Of a stretch of DNA of 64,000 nt, positions 61,716 to 64,000 are shown one piece after another. The stretch is taken from NCBI RefSeq assembly GCF_021533195.1, contig NZ_JAJNKB010000001.1, positions 1-64,000 of the forward strand, written 5' to 3'. The translations under genes were made by a program, and so were the position numbers. Source of the stretch: Portibacter marinus. GTDB taxonomy: Bacteria > Bacteroidota > Bacteroidia > Chitinophagales > Saprospiraceae. Each line of letters begins with the position of its first letter. Within the stretch, counting starts at the first letter, position 1. The notes below the pieces were generated by a model, which was given only the letters and a program-made list of their open reading frames with translations, made no database searches and was not told where the DNA came from.

Positions 61716-63031
61716 GATGATGTAACAACTGGCTCCCCATAAAGATCATATTCTTCAGCATCAATAATCGTTAGTTCACAGAAATCACCAATTCTTAAGA
61801 AATGTTGTGAAGCTTCAACTAGCACCTCATTATCCACTTCGGCGGAATCTGATTCAGTTCTGCCAACAAAATAACCACCTTCCTTTCGATCAATCAATAC
61901 TTTGAATTGCTTACCGATTTTTGCTTCATTTTTAGCATATGAAATTTCCTGCTGAATGGCCATAAGTCTATTGGCGCGATCCACCTTTATCTCTGGAGAA
62001 ACATCATCATCCATCAAATGCGCCGTCGTATTTTCTTCATGAGAGTATTGGAAAACACCCAATCGTTCAAACTGCATCTCCTGGACAAAATCACACAAAT
62101 CTTCAAAATCTTCCTCAGTTTCACCCGGAAATCCCACTAACATTGTTGTCCTAATGGTGATATCCGGGATAATAGACCTGATATCATTGATCAATTTAGT
62201 GGTCTCCTCGCGTGTCACTTGCCTTTTCATAGCTGCCAAAACATTGTCAGCTGCATGTTGTAGAGGAATATCCAGATAATTACAAACCTTCGGTTGGCGT
62301 TTCATGGTGTGAATGATGTCCAAAGGAAATTTACTGGGGTAAGCATAATGTAACCTGATCCACTCAATGCCATCTACTTCACATAAAGCATCAAGCAATT
62401 GAGGTAAAGCTCTCTCTTTATAGATATCAAGACCATAATAGGTCAGTTCCTGTGCAATCAAAATCAACTCTTTGACTCCGATCCTCGCCAAATTCCTGGC
62501 TTGAGCAACCAGATGCTCTATGGGTTGAGAAATGTGTTTTCCTCGCATCAGCGGAATGGCACAAAAACTACATTTTCGATTGCAACCTTCCGATATTTTA
62601 AGATACGCAAAATGCTGCGGAGTGGTCGTCACTCTTTCTCCTATCAACTCATGTTTGTAGTCAGCATTTAATTTTGCCAATAAACCCGGCAACTCCATTG
62701 TACCGAAATAAGCGTCTACTTCTGGTATTTCTGCCTCCAGGTCATCCTTATACCTCTGTGAAAGACAACCGGTAACATAAAGTTTTTCGATATTTCCTGC
62801 CTTTTTCTCCTCAGCATAACTTAAGATGGTGTTGACACTCTCTTCCTTGGCAAGGTCAATGAATCCACAGGTATTCACAATAACAATATCTGATCCCTCA
62901 TCTGTTTCATGACTCACCTCAAAATCATTTCCCCTCAATTGTGTAATGATATTTTCTGAATCAACCAGATTCTTGCTACATCCTAAGGTCACCACATTGA
63001 CCTTCTCTTTTCGTAACGTTTTCGTTTTCAT
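61712..63031 (-). CDS. rimO: Ribosomal protein S12 methylthiotransferase RimO
   Basis: A 439-aa radical SAM methylthiotransferase that modifies Asp88 of ribosomal protein S12. It starts at ATG 63031, since an extension to 63064 would read through the -7 box. The N-terminal UPF0004 domain has the family opening VNVVTLGCSKNLVDSENI and the Cys residues in VNTCGFID and VTGCLSQRY, which bind the second cluster. The radical SAM cluster motif is CNRKCSFCAIPLMRG (about residue 143). A C-terminal TRAM domain (about 375-439) ends the protein. The small membrane gene overlaps its stop. Confidence 0.95.
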   Translation of the reverse strand: MKTKTLRKEKVNVVTLGCSKNLVDSENIITQLRGNDFEVSHETDEGSDIVIVNTCGFIDLAKEESVNTILSYAEEKKAGNIEKLYVTGCLSQRYKDDLEAEIPEVDAYFGTMELPGLLAKLNADYKHELIGERVTTTPQHFAYLKISEGCNRKCSFCAIPLMRGKHISQPIEHLVAQARNLARIGVKELILIAQELTYYGLDIYKERALPQLLDALCEVDGIEWIRLHYAYPSKFPLDIIHTMKRQPKVCNYLDIPLQHAADNVLAAMKRQVTREETTKLINDIRSIIPDITIRTTMLVGFPGETEEDFEDLCDFVQEMQFERLGVFQYSHEENTTAHLMDDDVSPEIKVDRANRLMAIQQEISYAKNEAKIGKQFKVLIDRKEGGYFVGRTESDSAEVDNEVLVEASQHFLRIGDFCELTIIDAEEYDLYGEPVVTSS

Positions 63032-63036
63032 CGCCG

Positions 63037-63044
63037 CAAATATA
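63037..63044 (-). promoter_or_regulatory. Candidate -7 box for rimO
   Basis: TATATTTG on the minus strand, only 5 bases before the rimO start codon chosen here. A very short leader results, and no -33 TTG at the usual spacing was seen. Confidence 0.4.
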
Positions 63045-63129
63045 GGTATACCAACATGAAACATTGTCTAATTGTTAAACGTTTAGCATTTCTTTAAATG
63101 ATTGTCTAAACTTATTACGTTAAAGAGAT

Positions 63130-63813
63130 ATGAAATCCTTCGTCATTGGCTTCTTGTTATTTTTAGCTTATCCTTGTTTTTCACAACTTGGTATTCATTC
63201 AAGGTATCAAAGGATTAACGCCGAATTATGGAATATGTGGACCAATGAGGAACAATTGTTTACTAATGGCTATGAAATAGGATTAGATTACTGGTTTAGA
63301 CTAAAGAATTACAGGATTGAATTTCTTCCAGAAATCTATGCCTTTCGTTCGACGACGTCTTCAGAACGCTCGACATTTAGATTCTCGTCGTTGGGTTTGG
63401 CAGCCAATGCACATTTTTATATTCTAGATTTTATTGGAGATTGCGATTGCCCCACATTTTCTAAAGATGGTAATTTATTTACGAAAGGCTTTTACTTATC
63501 AATAGCCCCTTTACTTGAATATCAGAACAAACAGGTCATAAGTGGCGATCCGATGATTGCGGACTTTCAGAATTTCGGTTATGGCGCAACTATTGGAGCC
63601 GGAGTAGATTTTGGTGTGAATGACCTCATTACAATCACGCCGTACGTAAGATTTAAATTTTTACCCGGGAGCAAATGGGATACTTTGGCCCTGGAGCGAG
63701 CAGTTGCAGGACAGGATGAAACTGTCACCTCCTTAAGTTTTTTCCAATTTGGATTGCGATTGGGCTTCAGACCAGACTATGTGCGAGAGCAAAACAAGTA
63801 CGGCTTCAGGTAG
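63130..63813 (+). CDS. Outer-membrane beta-barrel protein of unknown family
   Basis: A 227-aa exported protein (signal KSFVIGFLLFLAYPCFSQL). After it come alternating aromatic strands (NYRIEFLPEIYAF, FYLSIAPLLEYQ, GYGATIGAGVDFGV, ITITPYVRFKFL, FFQFGLRLGFRP), giving a barrel of roughly 8-10 strands. A small loop with two Cys (DCDCPTF) may be metal- or disulfide-bound. I do not recognise the family. Its 3' end overlaps that of the convergent methyltransferase gene by 8 bases, which is close but acceptable. Confidence 0.7.
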   Translation: MKSFVIGFLLFLAYPCFSQLGIHSRYQRINAELWNMWTNEEQLFTNGYEIGLDYWFRLKNYRIEFLPEIYAFRSTTSSERSTFRFSSLGLAANAHFYILDFIGDCDCPTFSKDGNLFTKGFYLSIAPLLEYQNKQVISGDPMIADFQNFGYGATIGAGVDFGVNDLITITPYVRFKFLPGSKWDTLALERAVAGQDETVTSLSFFQFGLRLGFRPDYVREQNKYGFR

Positions 63814-64000
63814 AAAGGGCCAGTGCAAATTGGTAGATGACAATTCCTGCGCATACCGATACATTTAAGGAATGCTTGGTACCAAACTGAGGTATTTCAA
63901 GAAAAGTATCGACCATTGGTAGAATTTTCTTACTCAATCCTTCGACCTCATTGCCAAAAATAATGGCATACTTTCTTTCTTTGTCAATGTTATATGAAGC
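63806..64000 (-). CDS. SpoU/TrmH-type RNA methyltransferase, C-terminal part (partial)
   Basis: The last 64 codons of a SPOUT methyltransferase enter from the window edge and stop at 63806-63808. The read text holds motif 2, IIFGNEVEGLSKKIL, and motif 3, LEIPQFGTKHSLNVSVCAGI, which form the trefoil-knot SAM pocket of the TrmH/SpoU family that 2'-O-methylates ribose in rRNA or tRNA. The N-terminus, and therefore the exact member, is not in the window. Confidence 0.85.
   Translation of the reverse strand, partial: ASYNIDKERKYAIIFGNEVEGLSKKILPMVDTFLEIPQFGTKHSLNVSVCAGIVIYQFALALST

Noticed and set aside
1-64000. CRISPR array, rRNA operon, prophage or toxin-antitoxin system
   Set aside because: No regularly spaced repeats, rRNA sequence, phage structural genes or recognisable toxin-antitoxin pairs were seen.

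Overview
The window is chromosomal DNA of a member of the Bacteroidota, most likely in or near the Saprospiria. Support comes from a type IX secretion protein (PorT), type IX C-terminal sorting domains, a TonB-dependent receptor with a carboxypeptidase-like N-terminal domain, SprB-type repeats, a YtxJ bacillithiol-system protein, TAnnTTTG-type -7 promoter boxes in front of many genes, and a redoxin ending in the dockerin-like module (STxD...IxRHIL...DVNDSG) that is frequent in Lewinella/Saprospira relatives. The DNA is AT-rich and most genes are ordinary housekeeping or envelope genes. No prophage, CRISPR array, restriction system or rRNA operon was seen.

Layout. 1-1000: a cut-off IS3-family insertion sequence end and a decayed DUF6090-type membrane gene. 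1127-7914: a secreted GH28 glycosidase with an overlapping lipoprotein gene, a pentapeptide-repeat membrane protein, a two-domain VOC protein, and a Tat-exported small subunit with a GMC oxidoreductase. 8072-12789: two acetyltransferases, YihY, a DUF1080 lipoprotein, LipB and a redoxin-dockerin fusion. 12909-20237: smc, a MATE pump, oligopeptidase B and tRNA-Val(GAC). 20745-23009: a proline biosynthesis cluster in which proC is frameshifted, proB has lost its middle and proA is intact. 23058-26838: an SDR, a cold-shock protein, a sulfurtransferase and ffh. 26961-30318: a CHAP amidase, a propeller-SprB-OmpA surface protein and a SPOR protein.

30426-34998 is a tight operon of histidine kinase, response regulator, map, ppa, SDR, DUF1622 protein and lipoprotein. 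It is followed by a TonB-like energy transducer with a Glu-Pro spacer. 36195-47403 is an 11-kb run on the minus strand: HAD phosphatase, Omp28-like protein, TonB-dependent receptor, secreted M14 carboxypeptidase, a 65-aa protein coupled to a TPR histidine kinase, a lipoprotein amidase and an SDR. 47458-63031 carries a TPR protein, gyrA, porT, acpH-like, ychF, a pseudouridine synthase, pdhB, mpl, a redox/tRNA-modification cluster (46-aa lipoprotein, ytxJ, mnmD, a USP-like protein), a dicarboxylate symporter, msrB and rimO. The window ends in an outer-membrane protein gene and the 3' end of a SpoU methyltransferase gene.

The points most worth checking are the broken proline pathway, the thiol-redox/dockerin fusion, the 65-aa protein coupled to a cytosolic-output TPR kinase, the unlisted 46-aa lipoprotein before ytxJ, a DnaA-box-like inverted pair upstream of smc, and a possible IS21-type end upstream of porT. 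Nothing here is clearly a new defence or biosynthetic system.
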